Of a stretch of 64,000 nucleotides of DNA, positions 1-12,496 are shown piece by piece. A program made the position numbers and the translations under genes. The stretch covers positions 772,001-836,000 of the forward strand of contig NC_133176.1 of the NCBI RefSeq assembly GCF_049306965.1, written 5' to 3'. The first letter of the stretch is position 1, and each line of letters opens with the position of its first letter. The DNA is from Danio rerio (Eukaryota > Chordata > Actinopteri > Cypriniformes > Danionidae). The notes under the pieces were generated by a model. That model searched no databases, was not told the origin of the DNA, and saw nothing but the letters and a program-made list of their open reading frames with translations.

Positions 1-36
1 CATATGCATGTATTAATGTGGGTTTGTGTGTGTCAG

Positions 37-3000
37 ATGTGTCAGTGGTGGCCGTGCGGGGCCCTGGCGATGGCATGGAGACAGATAAACCCCTGCCAGC
101 CCCTGAGCAGCTGACGGAGGCCCCGCTCCAGAAGATCTGCTCTCCTAAACACAGCCCGAGAGTGGCCACCGGGTCTCCAGGAGTGCTGCACCTGGGCAAG
201 GTGAGCCGGGACGCCTGTTTGGAGCTGGAGGCAGTGAGGATCGTGGTTCCCCGGGCTGCCATCATCCGCACCGGGCGCTCAGGGGCGCACACTGATGACA
301 GGGGGTCTCCTCAACACGGGGACGAGCCTCCACCTGCTCCACCCTCACCTCCACCTCCAGCAGAGCCGCTGCAGGAGTACAAGAACAGCCTGGAGAAACT
401 GCAGAGCTCAGAGAGACGCCTGCTGCAGGATAAAGAAGGCCTGTCCAACCAGCTGAGGGTCCAGACCGAGGTCAGATATACATGCTATGTTCCTATAATG
501 CATACATATACTACTATATTTAATTCCTGTTAATATATGGGTTATTATGATAAGGTATTCCCTACCTTATTGTAGATTTAGCAGCAGCAGTGTGTTAATC
601 TGCCGTTTACCAGTCCTTTCATGCAGAGAAATCTCCTCGGGTGTTTGGATAATTACAGATTTAGAGGTTAATGTCCGTTAACAGAAGTTAGCATCTTTAT
701 AGAAGTTCACATTGTTGCTTATAAAGTATAACGCTATAAAAGGGATTTAAATATGTTCCAGTTGGCTAGACATTAAAATAGTTTTACTGAAGCCTCTCTA
801 CCTGATGATTGGTCTTGTGCATCTGCTATTTCTGTAGCTTGTTCACACTTTTTACTCAAGATTGTAGTTCTAATCTAATTCACATCCAATGTGCATTGTA
901 TTGTGGGTAATAGCGGTTCGAGTACGGTTGGTTGTACACTTCAATATTCTACTGGAAATAGTAGAGCACCTGGAAACCTTTGGCATACTCCTTTCAAAAT
1001 AATACGCTTATTTCACGCGGCCGCCATTTTAAAGAACCAAAGCGAGGCTGCGGTGGGAAGAAACCCGGAAGTATAGGACGAGCACTGTAAACATTGCAGT
1101 AACATGCCGTGTACTACAAACCTCCAGCTGTTGCCGAGATTTCAAAATGCAGAAAATGGTGTAACCATCACTTTAATATTATTTAGTGAGTTTATTTTAA
1201 ACAATTAAAAGCAAATTTAGCATCAAACAACATCATAATCTCAGTGATACGCTTGTGTCCTCCTAGGCTTCAGCTCATGGCACTAGTTAAACACTGTGAG
1301 GACGCTTTCCTGCTTCAGTCTGTGTAACCCGGTGAGCAGTAAAACACTGCAGTCCTCTGCAGCACACCCTCGTGTTGTCTGTAATAGTGTTGTCCTGGTA
1401 CTGAAGTTTTAAACCCGGCTATTTCCCCGCTAACATGGAAGCGTTGCTGAGCGCGGATGTCTCGACACGACTGATCTTCACGGCTTCGCGCTTCAGTCTC
1501 CGTGTATCTGTGTTTGGTTTGCGCTCAGTTTACCGCTCTTCACCCAGTGCAAACAGCCGTCAAGATCAGTCGAGTCATCAAGCAGATCGTTCGGCTCGTC
1601 TGTGTTTGTGCTCAGTATACAGCGGTGGGTGAACTGATGACCTTCTCGGCCAATCACAATAATTTCTGTTGAACATGTGAACACAAAGGCAAATCAGCGC
1701 TGTTTAAGAAAGCCATCAACATTGCCTTAAATGTTTGCGCGAAATTGCCGTTTTTTTTTTTATTCAGTATCGTGACAAGTCTAATATAGTGAAAGAATCA
1801 GTTTATTAACTCGAGTTTGACAAAGAGCATCTAAAACGTGTGTTTGGGAAAGAAAACATTAGCTAACTAGTGCCGTTTCCCTTAGCTGAAATTGAGCTCT
1901 GATATCCCTTTTTATATTCACCATTCATTCAGAACGGCCCTTTGGGTCACCGGGAAGGCGGTGAAATGATAAATTTGTGTCACTTTCTCCCTGCTGATAA
2001 GATATACAGCCAGTTACACAACATTCCTATGTAACTCCCAATGATACTTCCGGTTTTCTTCCCACCTCAGCCTCGATTTCGCTTTTGAAAATGGCGGCCG
2101 CGTGAAATCAGTCTATATGGTTTGGGACACAAATTGGGATGCAGCAACATTCTTTATCACCGATAGCAAAGCTCTTCATATAGAGACACATGTTCTCAAT
2201 CACTCTCTGTCCGTCCACCTACTTTTATGCACATTTTGGAATATTGCATAAATACTGCTGAACCCTTAATATGAAATTTGGGTCTATACGACTACGACCA
2301 ACATCTACTTACTTTACTGAAACGTATTATTTTGCTTTTTTTTACTCTTTTCCTCCATTCTTTAGTCTCACCGTCAGTATAAAATCTGGATTATTTTAGT
2401 GTGATTGGGATATTGTGGGTTCTGTTATTTATTTGTGTCTTTTTTTGGGGGGTAAAATGTGTGTGTGTGTGTCTCAGGTGAACCGTGAGCTGAAGAAGCT
2501 GCTGGTGGCGTCAGTCGGTGATGATCTGCAGTATCACTTTGAGCGCCTGGCGAGAGAAAAAAACCACCTGATCCTGGAGAACGAGACTCTGTGCCGAAAC
2601 CTGTCGCACACGGCGGAGCAGCTGGAGCGCATGAGCATTCAGTGTGACGTCTGGAGGAGCAAGTTCCTCGCCAGCCGGTGAGAAAAGCTGTTAAAGATGC
2701 AGTGATGGCGAGATGAGTGCTTCACAAAAGGGTTCACAAGTCAGGGGTGTCCTGGAGAGTTTAGCTCCAACCCTAATCAAACACACCTGATCCAGCTAAT
2801 CAAGCTCTTACTGGATACACTAGAAACGTCCTGGCAAGTGTGTTGAAGCAAGTTGGAGCTGAACTCAGCAGGACACCGGCCCTCCAGGACTGAGTTTGGA
2901 CACCCCTGACTTAAAGCTTCACTTGCTCACAAAACCAGCTGCTGGCCGGCGAGTGTAAAACAAGCAGATGCGTTACAGATGAGCTGATGTGAGATGTGAT

Positions 3001-6000
3001 GCACTGTATTTTACACCAGTTTAACTTGGCATGAATCGGAAGTTAAGATTGTCAGTGAGATCCACTTGAAACGGTCCTGAAATGAGAAATAAACATCAGG
3101 CTGTGCTTAATTTTATCCTTTCATCCTAATGCCTAGTTCACACTAGAGGATTTTTAAGCCTGATTTGAGCCCGATTTGGAAGTTAACGAGCTCGCCGACA
3201 GATCGGGCTGTGATCAGGAAGAAATCTGCGGGTGCTCTGCACTCGCCGCTCTTTATGTGTGAACTACTGAACAACGCATCAACGAGGCTCGCTGACGCGT
3301 CGCCGACACCTCGCAGACGGAAATCCAACATTCAGCATGCTAAATATTCCAGAGCAGTCGGCCGACTCAACCCCACGTGTGGTCAGATGTAGTGACGAGC
3401 TGCAGCCAATGAGAGAGCAGATCAGCATGAGCTGAATGCCTGTGTGTTCAGGAGCTCAGCAGAAACATCTGTGATTGGTCAGAATGGGCATCGGTGCACT
3501 CGCTTCATTCTGCGTTAGCACAGACATGAGAGTAGGATATATTAACAGTGGAACTAGAATTCTGTAACTATTAGAATTACCATACTGCTCATTCTGACTG
3601 TTCTCATATAAACGCCATACTGTCACAACATATTTACATTCAAAGCTATTATTGAGATATTAAAATTAAGCTTTGAATGTTTGGCATCATATTTAATGAC
3701 ACCGTTACCCTAAAAATATAATATTTTTTTGGTAATACAGCCTATAAATATGTAGTTAAGATACTAAAACACTTAAAGGCTTGGCTTTCATTTTCACTTT
3801 CAAACAGGAGCTATTTCACAGCACAGAATATGCTGTTTTGAAAGATATCTGAAGTAAATTGATGTTTTTGCCATCAGAAAGTTTTGTTTATGTTAGCAGG
3901 AAGTTGCCAGGCAAGAAAATGCACACATATTTAAAGTCACAGTGAAAAGTATCAGACATGCATGCAGTCATTTTGACCAATATGGTAATTTAAGGCAGAA
4001 ATGCTCAGTTCTTTACTGTTTTGTAATAAAAAAAAAATAACAATGTCAGAAAGAAATACACTGATAGTTAGAAAGCGGCAGGGTGTTATAAATATGTTAG
4101 TTTTATTTCAAAGAGTTATAAAATTACAAAAATTAAAAACTCTCTGTATATCTATCCACTGGAACCTGCAGATGAGTGATTAATCCGCTGATAAATCAGC
4201 TGATTTGACGATGTTTTTAAATGCTTTCTCCAAAGCTTGAAACGCTGTCAGTGATGTCATCAGCACACAAGCAGCCAATAGTGTTCAGCTTTTTTCTGAC
4301 GACTCCTCCCTCAAATTTTCATTGGCTGTGGTTTGGTAGCTTGAATGAGCTGATGGGGAATGAGATGTTGTCAGATCATGTAGTGTGTGACCCCCCTCTT
4401 GTGGATCGTTCACGGAGTGTTGCGTAGTGTGAACACCACAGAGATCAAAAGACACAAAGTCAAGTCATGTAGTGTGAACGGCACAGCGATCTGCTGATGT
4501 TTAAAATCCAACCAATTGGAAGATTAGTGTTGCTAACCAAAGGAAAAAAAGATTGCTGAATGCATGATGGCAGGGCAGAAACAACACACACTATTATATA
4601 AAGATGTGTGTGTGTGTGTGTGTGTTTGCAGTGTGATGGCGGAGGAACTGACCAATGCCAGATCGGCTCTACAGCGGCAGACGCGAGATGCTCAGTGCGC
4701 CATTCAGGACCTGCTGAGTGAAAGAGAAGAGTTTTCCAGAGACATGACGCACACGCACAGGTGAACACAAACAGCACTGCATTGAAAGGGGAACCATTAT
4801 ACAAAAATAACTTTTATAAGAGGTTGTGTGTCAGCAGTGTGTGAATATATCGGCCTCTAATGGTACAGATGAATTAATTGTGTTTATTATAATCAGACTT
4901 GATGCAGACACACTGTGATTGACATTCTCCCTTTGTACGTGTCAACAGAGGGGGAAAGCCCCGCCCACTTGTGCCCATCTCTCCATCTCATTAGCATCTC
5001 CAGCAGCCCTGAGTGAGAAGCAGCCGTCTGTCCATTCGCCATTAGAGTGTTTGAGCTGCTGAAGATGATGTCAGCATAGACTAAGAGGATTATAGATGTG
5101 GAGTTTTAGATCAGGAGTGACATAGACTGATAGAAGCATGAGTGATGATCTGTGAATGAGCTGAAACGTCTCAAACACACCCTGGAGATGTATTGTAGAC
5201 CTTCTGAAAATAACGTCACCCTTACAGAGCGTGTTGTGTGTTGTGCAGGTGTCTGGAGCAGCTGCTGGTGTCTCTGCAGTGGGGGCGTCAGCAGACGTAT
5301 TACCCCAGCGCTAAGCCGCTCAGCACTGGAGAACTGGCCACAGCCAATCACAAGCTGGCGGACGCCATCAACGCTCACCTGCTGGGCAAACTGGAGAACA
5401 GCGGCGGCAAGAAGAGCCCGAGCACTGAGATCTGCAACACACCGGCCGAGAAGATGGCGGAGAAGGTGAAGAAACTCACTTCAGTACACTTCAAGAGCCT
5501 TTATTACTGAATCAAGCTGATTCAAGAGCCATTATTACTGAATCAAGCTGATTCAAGAGCCATTATTACTGAATCAAGCTGATTCAAGAGCCATTATTAC
5601 TGAATCAAGCTGACTCAAGAGCCTTTATTACTGAATCAAGCTGATTCAAGAGCCTTTATTACTGAATCAAGCTGATTCAAGAGCCATTATTACTGAATCA
5701 AGCTGATTCAAGAGCCATTATTACTGAATCAAGCTGATTCAAGAGCCATTATTACTGAATCAAGCTGACTCAAGAGCCTTTATTACTGAATCAAGCTGAT
5801 TCAAGAGCCTTTATTACTGAATCAAGCTGATTCAAGAGCCATTATTACTGAATCAAGCTGATTCAAGAGCCATTATTACTGAATCAAGCTGATTCAAGAG
5901 CCATTATTACTGAATCAAGCTGATTCAAGAGCCTTTATTACTGAATCAAGCTGATTCGAGAGCCTTTATTACTGAATCAAGCTGATTCAAGAGTCTTTAT

Positions 6001-7382
6001 TACTGAATCAAGCTGATTCGAGAGCCTTTATTACTTAATCAAGCTGATTCAAGAGTCTTTATTACTGAATCAAGCTGATTCAAGAGTCTTTATTACTGAA
6101 TCAAGTTGATTCGAGAGCCTTTATTACTTAATCAAGCTGATTCAAGAGTCTTTATTACTGAATCAAGCTGATTCAAGAGTCTTTATTACTGAATCAAGCT
6201 GATTCAAGAGTCTTTATTACTGAATCAAGCTGATTCGAGAGTCTTTATTACTGAATCAAGCTGATTCGAGAGTCTTTATTACTGAATCAAGCTGATTCAA
6301 GAGTCTTTATTACTGAATCAAGCTGATTCAAGAGTCTTTATTACTGAATCAAGCTGATTCAAGAGCCATTATTACTGAATCAAGCTGATTCAAGAGTCTT
6401 TATTACTGAATCAAGCTGATATAAGAGTCTTTATTACTGAATCAAGCTGATTCAAGAGCCTTTATTACTGAATCAAGCTGATTCAAGAGCCATTATTACT
6501 GAATCAAGCTGATTCGAGAGACTTTATTACTGAATCAAGCTGATTCGAGAGCCTTTATTACTGAATCAAGCTGATTCGAGAGCCTTTATTACTGAATCAA
6601 GCTGATTCGAGAGCCTTTATTACTGAATCAAGCTGATTCGAGAGCCTTTATTACTGAATCAAGCTGATTCGAGAGCCTTTATTACTGAATCAAGCTGATT
6701 CGAGAGCCATTATTACTGAATCAAGCTGATTCGAGAGTCTTTATTACTGAATCAAGCTGATTCAAGAGTCTTTATTACTGAATCAAGCTGATTCAAGAGT
6801 CTTTATTACTGAATCAAGCTGATTCGAGAGTCTTTATTACTGAATCAAGCTGATTCGAGAGTCTTTATTACTGAATCAAGCTGATTCAAGAGTCTTTATT
6901 ACTGAATCAAGCTGATTCAAGAGCCTTTATTACTGAATCAAGCTGATTCAAGAGACTTTATTACTGAATCAAGCTGATTCGAGAGCCTTTATTACTGAAT
7001 CAAGCTGATTCGAGAGTCTTTATTACTGAATCAAGCTGATTCGAGAGTCTTTATTACTGAATCAAACCATCAAATCATTACGGATTTAAAATAGTAAAAA
7101 TGAAAGATTAGAAATGCATTGATGTGTAAAATTGTACTAATAATAAGAGAAATAGTAAGAAAATAATGGATTCTGACTGATCTGCATGGTGTTCCTCATG
7201 TTTAGGTTCTGCGGAGTTTAGACCCGGTCTGCGTCTCCGAGCAGGAACACGACGCGTCTTCATCTGATTCGCCGTTTCTGCCCAACAGGAAGAGCATTGG
7301 CCGCTTCCACCCGTACACGCGCTACGAGAACATCACGTTTAACTGCTGCGAGCGCTGCCACGGGGAGATCATCGTTCTCTAG
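37..7382 (+). CDS. blzf1: Golgin-45 / basic leucine zipper nuclear factor 1, 5' end outside window
   Basis: Golgin-45 is a coiled-coil Golgi matrix protein that binds GRASP55 and Rab2. Exons read 37-470, 2478-2677, 4632-4760, 5249-5465 and 7206-7382; all joins keep phase and have GT-AG borders, giving 384 residues. The first base of the first visible codon and about ten N-terminal residues lie upstream of the window. The N-terminal part contains GDGMETD and a proline-rich stretch. The central coiled coil includes SERRLLQDKEGLSNQLRVQT and LVASVGDDLQYHFERLAREK, which I recall as nearly identical in human BLZF1. The C-terminus has the CxxC pair (NCCERC) and ends in EIIVL; in the human protein the matching Cys pair and the last residues dock on the GRASP55 PDZ region with a shared zinc. 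Human is about 400 aa, so length fits. Intron 4 is almost entirely a 31-bp minisatellite. Confidence 0.96.
880..2300. repeat. blzf1 intron 1: inverted repeat pair, about 1 kb apart
   Basis: Positions 1012-1075 and the reverse complement of 2041-2106 match over about 62 bp, including a block with CGCGGCCGCCATTTT and GGTGGGAAGAAA.CCGGAAGTAT. The outer flanks match only weakly. This looks like the degraded inverted arms of a DNA element or two inverted copies of one repeat; the family was not recognised. GC-rich sequence at 1400-1660 between the arms contains no supported exon. Confidence 0.5.
2742..2908. mobile_element. short non-autonomous DNA transposon with CAGGGGTGTC ends
   Basis: The element starts CAGGGGTGTCC and ends with its inverse, GGACACCCCTG. 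Its halves are inverted copies of each other around 'caaacacacctgatccagct'. The termini (CAG/CTG type) and small size suggest a hAT-like MITE, but I see no clean 8-bp target duplication. Two related copies lie at 11969-12159 and 14498-14689. Confidence 0.6.
3125..4515. repeat. blzf1 intron 2 repeat sequence, possible old DNA transposon
   Basis: Near-terminal GTTCACACTA (about 3127) and TAGTGTGAAC (about 4470) are inverted, and a GC-rich block at 3180-3480 resembles dispersed fish repeats. Short ORFs here have no recognisable product. The limits are soft, and an autonomous origin is not supported. Confidence 0.3.
4914..5147 (+). repeat. dispersed repeat, partial copy; partner at 20290-20520
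   Basis: About 230 bp from 'gacattctcccttt' through GGGGGAAAGCCCCGCCCAC to 'tagaagcatga' is nearly identical to 20290-20516. The second copy continues further right, so this one is truncated on that side. It sits in blzf1 intron 3. The family was not recognised; the few differences suggest fairly recent activity. Confidence 0.7.
5488..7065. repeat. 31-bp minisatellite, about 50 copies, in blzf1 intron 4
   Basis: The unit is about 31 bp and reads roughly CTGATTCAAGAGCCTTTATT followed by ACTGAATCAAG. GAATCA-AGC-TGATTC forms a perfect 6-bp inverted repeat within each unit. Variants (AAGAGCC, CGAGAGCC, AAGAGTC; ATT versus TTT) recur in blocks. The TGACTC variant occurs at 5611 and 5766, exactly 155 bp (five units) apart, showing higher-order duplication. 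The array begins about 20 bp after the exon 4 donor and ends about 140 bp before exon 5. A 31-bp period cannot keep one reading frame. Confidence 0.97.
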
Positions 7383-8960
7383 AGCCACGCTTCAGTATTA
7401 CAGCAGAAACACACCAAAGACCAGCGCTGGAGAGAGAGACAGAGAAAACATCATCAGGTCTGCTCTCCTACACACAGACTGATTAAAGACACAGCTCACC
7501 CTGAAGCCTGACAATTACCCCTGAGACATCAACAGTAGTCAACATGTGAAGTGGAGTTTTGTTTCAGGCGATCTTTTCTGATGATTTCAAATCTTGACTA
7601 CTGTAGATCCAGTCAGAGGTATATAGTAAATTATCTTGGCCTTTTCAGCTCTATAATGGCAATAGGTGGGGGATTTATTTTCATTTATTTATTTTTCTAA
7701 TCAACAGTGCAAAAGAAGTCTAATAAAGCACATGCATTGTATGATATAAAGTGTCTTATGTAGCTCCAGGGGGTAAATAAAGCTCTCATATTATGAATTT
7801 ATGCATTTTTTAAATATAAAAATATTGTTATTTATAACTTTATAAACCATTTCTCTCTGTTGTCGTCTTCTGAATGTTTTGTTTTCTCTTCTTTGCACTT
7901 CAGCGTTTATTTAAACTGCGCATGTGCTTCACACTTGAGATTAAAAACACACTCCTGTCCAGCTGGTGGCGCTAATGCACTAATAAATACAGGAGTGTGT
8001 CTTTTAACTTATTTTTAAGTGTTAAATGCATGCACAGTTGAAACCAATACAGAAGCACAGTGAAGAGAGAAATCAAAACACTCCTGTCCAGTTGGTGGCG
8101 CTAATGCACCAAAAATGCATCTTAAAGACAAACGACGCACAACAATTACGCAAATGAAATTAGAAAAATAATTAGAAATGAACTTTAAAAATGTAACTTA
8201 AAATTATAATTACAAACTGCATAATAATAATAATAATAATAATAAAAAACCACTCTAATGCACCACAAAATGTGCATTAAAGATGAATGGTGGTCACCGG
8301 TAGTTACACAAAATAGTTTATAAGTTTTAAATATTGATATTTTCCTAACAAAAAATGCTGGATTTACTGCAGAGACTTTTATTCGGCATGAGAGACACTT
8401 TTAATTAACAATAAATGCACTTTATTGGACATCTGATTTAAAAAACTGCCACCTGTTGCCTTTAGTAGAGCTGCAAAAGCCAAATATGATTTTCTAAACA
8501 CCTCAGATTAGATTGGACTGAAAGAAGAGAGTCAAAGACACCTGGGATGTGTAAGTCATGGGATAATTCAGTGTTTTGGGTGAACGAACCCCTTTACAGA
8601 GCCTCAAATGAACTGTTATAGTGCAATACTCCTCGCCCTCTGAGAATGAGCAGCGTGAACATTCTGCTAGACGTCTCACTGTGTTTGAATATTGAAGAAA
8701 TGCTGCATTAGAGTGAGTGGTTGATTCGTGGTGTAGATTTGACAGTGCGTGTGTGACTGATCTGAGTTCAGTGTTTATTTAATGCAGTGTTTCTGGATTA
8801 TTATGTTGACTCTGATGCTGGATCATATTTATGCTTCATCAATATTCAGCTTTTTTGCATCACTCCCGGACCAGATTCTGTTTTTAAAACATTTTGCTGA
8901 TATTTTCTCTTTGTTGTGTTGCTCTCTAAATGAGCGAAATAAATAGTTTAGACTGAAAGT
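7383..8960 (+). other. blzf1: probable blzf1 3' UTR
   Basis: About 1.6 kb follows the TAG with no other coding signal. Candidate polyadenylation signals are near 7720 and 7778, and AATAAATAG is near 8938 before a T-rich stretch. Two copies of a short segment reading CTGTCCAGYTGGTGGCGCTA lie near 7958 and 8085, and a (TAA)n run lies near 8222-8245. The 3' end is inferred, not proven; use of a proximal or distal site cannot be decided from sequence. Confidence 0.4.
7945..8000. repeat. short perfect inverted repeat in blzf1 3' region
   Basis: ACACACTCCTGT and its inverse ACAGGAGTGTGT flank a loop of about 30 bp. The left half plus loop start is repeated near 8077-8110. It could form an RNA hairpin if the long 3' UTR is used. 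Confidence 0.5.
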
Positions 8961-9040
8961 CTTTTGTTTTCCTCCTTTATTCCTGACAGTATGCCTGTTC
9001 TGGGAACGCTGGATGAATGTTCACACACATAAGCTGTTCA

Positions 9041-9235
9041 TTCATTCATTTTCAGCTTAATCCCTTTATTAATCAGGGGTCACCACAGAAGAATGAACCA
9101 ACAACTATTCCAGCATATATTTTACACAGCACATGCCCTTCCAGCTGCAACCCAATACCGGGAAACACCCATACACACTCATTCACACACTCATACACTA
9201 CGGCCAGTTTAGTTGATCAGTTCCCCTATAGCGCA
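9041..9235 (-). mobile_element. DANA-type SINE, 5'-truncated
   Basis: It reads as the inverse of the DANA 3' half: tail CATTC repeats, CCCTTTATTAATCAGGGGTC, CAGCTGCAACCCAATACCG and CACTCATACACTACGGCCAG. The tRNA-like head is absent. Confidence 0.85.
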
Positions 9236-10700
9236 TGTAGTACATTACTATCTAATTTCTTGTTTTAGTCAGGATTATCAGCTCAAATTCTCCCTGAAGC
9301 ACAGGTTTGCTGATGTCTGAAATGATTTGTACCGCTGTAAATGCAGAATCAGGAACTCTCATGCTCAAACTGCATGTTTACTAATATTCTTTCAAATGAA
9401 AGCAGAGGGAAACTGTTCAATTCACAAAAAAACCTGTCTAATTTAAACACCACAATAATGTCAAAATGAAAAAAAGGTTGTAATACATGCGTAATTATGC
9501 TAAATCTAGCTAGATAATTCTAGTTTATTGATCTCTGAAATGATTTTTACCGCAGTAAAGGCAGAACTAGTTACAGTATGAGCTTTATTCTGCTTTAAAA
9601 ACATTTATTTAATTAGGAATACAATAATATCATTAATATTATCATCATTTATTATTTCTGTCTCTATAACAGTGAGCTTTATTTCCCATCCTCCCGATAT
9701 CTGGCCCTTTCTTATACACTTAAACTGATACAAAATAATAATAATGTCTATATTAATATTAAAAGTGTTAAACATGCATCCATAATACTCTTGCTTAGAC
9801 TCAAGTAGGAATCGCTGCAGCCTGGAGATCTCCGAGTGGGAGGGATTACACCGCAAGTAGGTTGGGTGACCTCCAAGTGGGAGGGACTTAAACCACACGT
9901 AGGCTTGGTTTCAGTGGGGTAGGTGGAGCAGATATTAATGAAACGCATCAGGTTACTGTGAGGTTGGGTTGAGGGCAGGGCCGGAGTGGGACTCATTTTC
10001 AGACGGAGTTTCACGCCAGACCGCCCCACCTCAGTTCACGACTGACTATATTAAAATAATAAGGTCATTTCCAATTCCGTTTCTAATGACACAATCACGC
10101 CTATTTCAAGAAAACAGCTGCTTTTTAAATGTTCAAAAGCTCTATCAATATTAAATGTCTTAACAATAAAAAAAAATAAAAAATTTTCCAGGTGAGATTC
10201 AAACACGGGTCGGCGGCGTCGAAACATGACGTGTTTACCACTGCTCCACAATAGCGATATTACAGTGAGAATAAAAAATAAGCATTGGACTGTGATCCGC
10301 AAGACACGGTATTACTTTCTATTGATGGCTTAATCTGTTTCTCCCCTTTTTAGATTTCTGATCAAGTTATGTCAGATTTATTAATGTAGTGAATCATCTG
10401 ATTTTCATTGAGCAGGTGTATTATTCATTAATATTGATTATTCGAATTCTCGAATTCGCTATTTGGGGTCGAATAATGATAGTTAACATTACATCATCAT
10501 TAACGTTAGTTAACCTGCAGGCTGTATTTTGCTCACGGGGCTGTTAGAAAATAAATAAGAAGAGCGGCGCTGCTGCAAAATAATGAATAAAAATAATGAA
10601 TAAAAAGAGTGAGGCTATGGTCAAATAAATAAATAGATGAAAAAAGTATGACTGCTGAGAGTGCAAGCAGCTAGGCACACCGACCCTCACGGACAAAAAA
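9236..10700. other. intergenic, A/T-rich, no gene recognised
   Basis: Only short ORFs lacking family motifs occur. Near 10185-10255 (minus sense) a stretch reading GGAGCAGTGGTAAAC then GTTTGAATCTC resembles polymerase III A and B boxes, so it may be a decayed tRNA-derived head. Otherwise I see nothing functional. Confidence 0.4.
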
Positions 10701-10702
10701 CT

Positions 10703-11759
10703 GGGGTCCGTTCTTCGTACGTGGATTACTTAGTTAGCTGGATTTGGATATTGACGATTTGACATAATCCAGGATCGTTTCGTTCTTCAAAGCTGATCTG
10801 AGAGTTGTTGTCATAGCAACAGTTCTGCTAGCTCAAACCTGATCGGAAGCAGGTTCAATTCATATAAACAGGATTAGATCGGCTCAGTTCAAGCAAAGAT
10901 AATAGAGAAAGTACCGAATTATGATATTTTCTTACAGTAGTAGTTATATACACTTGGGAAAATAGTTTAAAAAAATTAACTATATATATAAAGTTATAGT
11001 TATTAATAAAATAAAGTTATATTAACAAAACTTATGCAATCTGCACCCTTGAAATGAAAGTACAAAGAGAAAATTTATTGATATGAACTTTTTAGATCGC
11101 TTTAGTACAATTTGTGTATGATAATAGAAATGCAGAATATGTGTTTTTTTTTTTTAAAAAAAGAAATAATACATTAATGCAGTCATGAACATGTTTTGAC
11201 AGTAAATATGCCAGTGATTGTGCTTCACAAAAGTTGCAGACGCCTTTACCAATATCAAAATGCTTTTGTAAACATCCAGTTATTCCATACAGCGATTAAA
11301 AAAACGGCTACTGTAATAAAGAAAATGTTTTCTAAATGTAGAACTAAATACACTGATATGCATCGAAATACATGATAAATACTCTTGACACATGAAAGTG
11401 TAAAGCCTGCAGCTCACAACATATGTGGAAAGTTCTTGCGTGTCATATTTAACAAACCGTCGACTGCTAATTTGATGTAATTTTGCTCACATGGATAATT
11501 GAATATTAATCAGATGATGTCATTACGCTGCTGTTTCGTCAGCCAATCGTTGCATTGCTGATCATGATTTCGAGGATCGATAGATCTGTCCTTCACAACA
11601 CACACAGCGATCTCAGATCAGTTCATCCAGACATTTTAATCTGATTCACGAACTTGTTTGAAGAACCAAATTAGCCAGAGATCAATTATCAAGATTAACA
11701 GATCCAGGATCGGCAAAATCATCTTAGATCATTTAAGCGAGGTACGAAGAACGGACCCC
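10703..11759. mobile_element. non-autonomous DNA transposon with 18-bp inverted ends
   Basis: The ends are GGGGTCCGTTCTTCGTAC and its exact inverse GTACGAAGAACGGACCCC, spanning 1.06 kb. Subterminal sequence on both sides is rich in GATC/GGATC motifs. No transposase ORF remains. The superfamily was not recognised, and a clear target duplication was not found. Confidence 0.75.
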
Positions 11760-11968
11760 TGCTCTCCTGGTGCTCCCGATTAGCCAATCCGGGCCTGGTT
11801 GAGGGTTGGGATAGATATAGACATTACGAAAGCACAATACTGGACTCTGTGTCATCTACAAGACATTAAATGAATAAAAACTCCAGGTTTGTACAGCCCA
11901 CTTGGAGCTCAAGTCCTGCCCTTTTAAAGCTGGCTCCGACATCCATTTATACCCTTCTCCTTAGACCA

Positions 11969-12159
11969 CAGGTGTTAAACTCAGTTCCTGGAGGGCCGCA
12001 GCTCTGCACAGTTTAGTTCCAACCCTAATTAAACACACCTGATCAAACTGATTGAGTCCTTCAGGCTTGTTTGAATCCTACAGGTAAGTGTGTTGGTGCA
12101 GGGTTGGAACTAAACTGTGCAGAGCTTCAGCCCTCCAGTAATTGAGTTTGACACCCCTG
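11969..12159. mobile_element. short MITE with CAGGTGT/ACACCCCTG ends
   Basis: It is closely similar to 14498-14689, sharing CTCAGTTCCTGGAGGGCCGC, CAACCCTAATTAAACACACC and the inverted right half. It lies between the blzf1 3' end and the trmt10c 3' end. It is likely the same hAT-like group as 2742-2908. Confidence 0.65.
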
Positions 12160-12496
12160 CAATAGACTGATTAAAAAACAATTAATTGGTATTAATATTG
12201 TCAAAATGAAACAGAAGGAGCTCCTAATACAGGCTTTTATTTATTATAGTCTTGATTTGTTTGTAGCTTTTAGTTTCACCACATGAAGCAGAAGATGTAG
12301 GATGCCTGAAATGATTTGAATCAGCAATATTACTTCCTCATGTTTCTTACACTGAAATCCTTTTTGCATTTCTTTAATTGGTATTAACATATCAAAATGA
12401 AGCAAGAGAAGCCCTCACACACGCTTTATTATTTTAGTTTCAGCACATGAGGCAGAATATTGCTGAAGTTCTTCTCATTGCTGTCGATGCGCATGA

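Noticed and set aside
5488-7065. CRISPR-like regular repeats
   Set aside because: Units are contiguous without unique spacers, and the DNA is vertebrate; it is a minisatellite.
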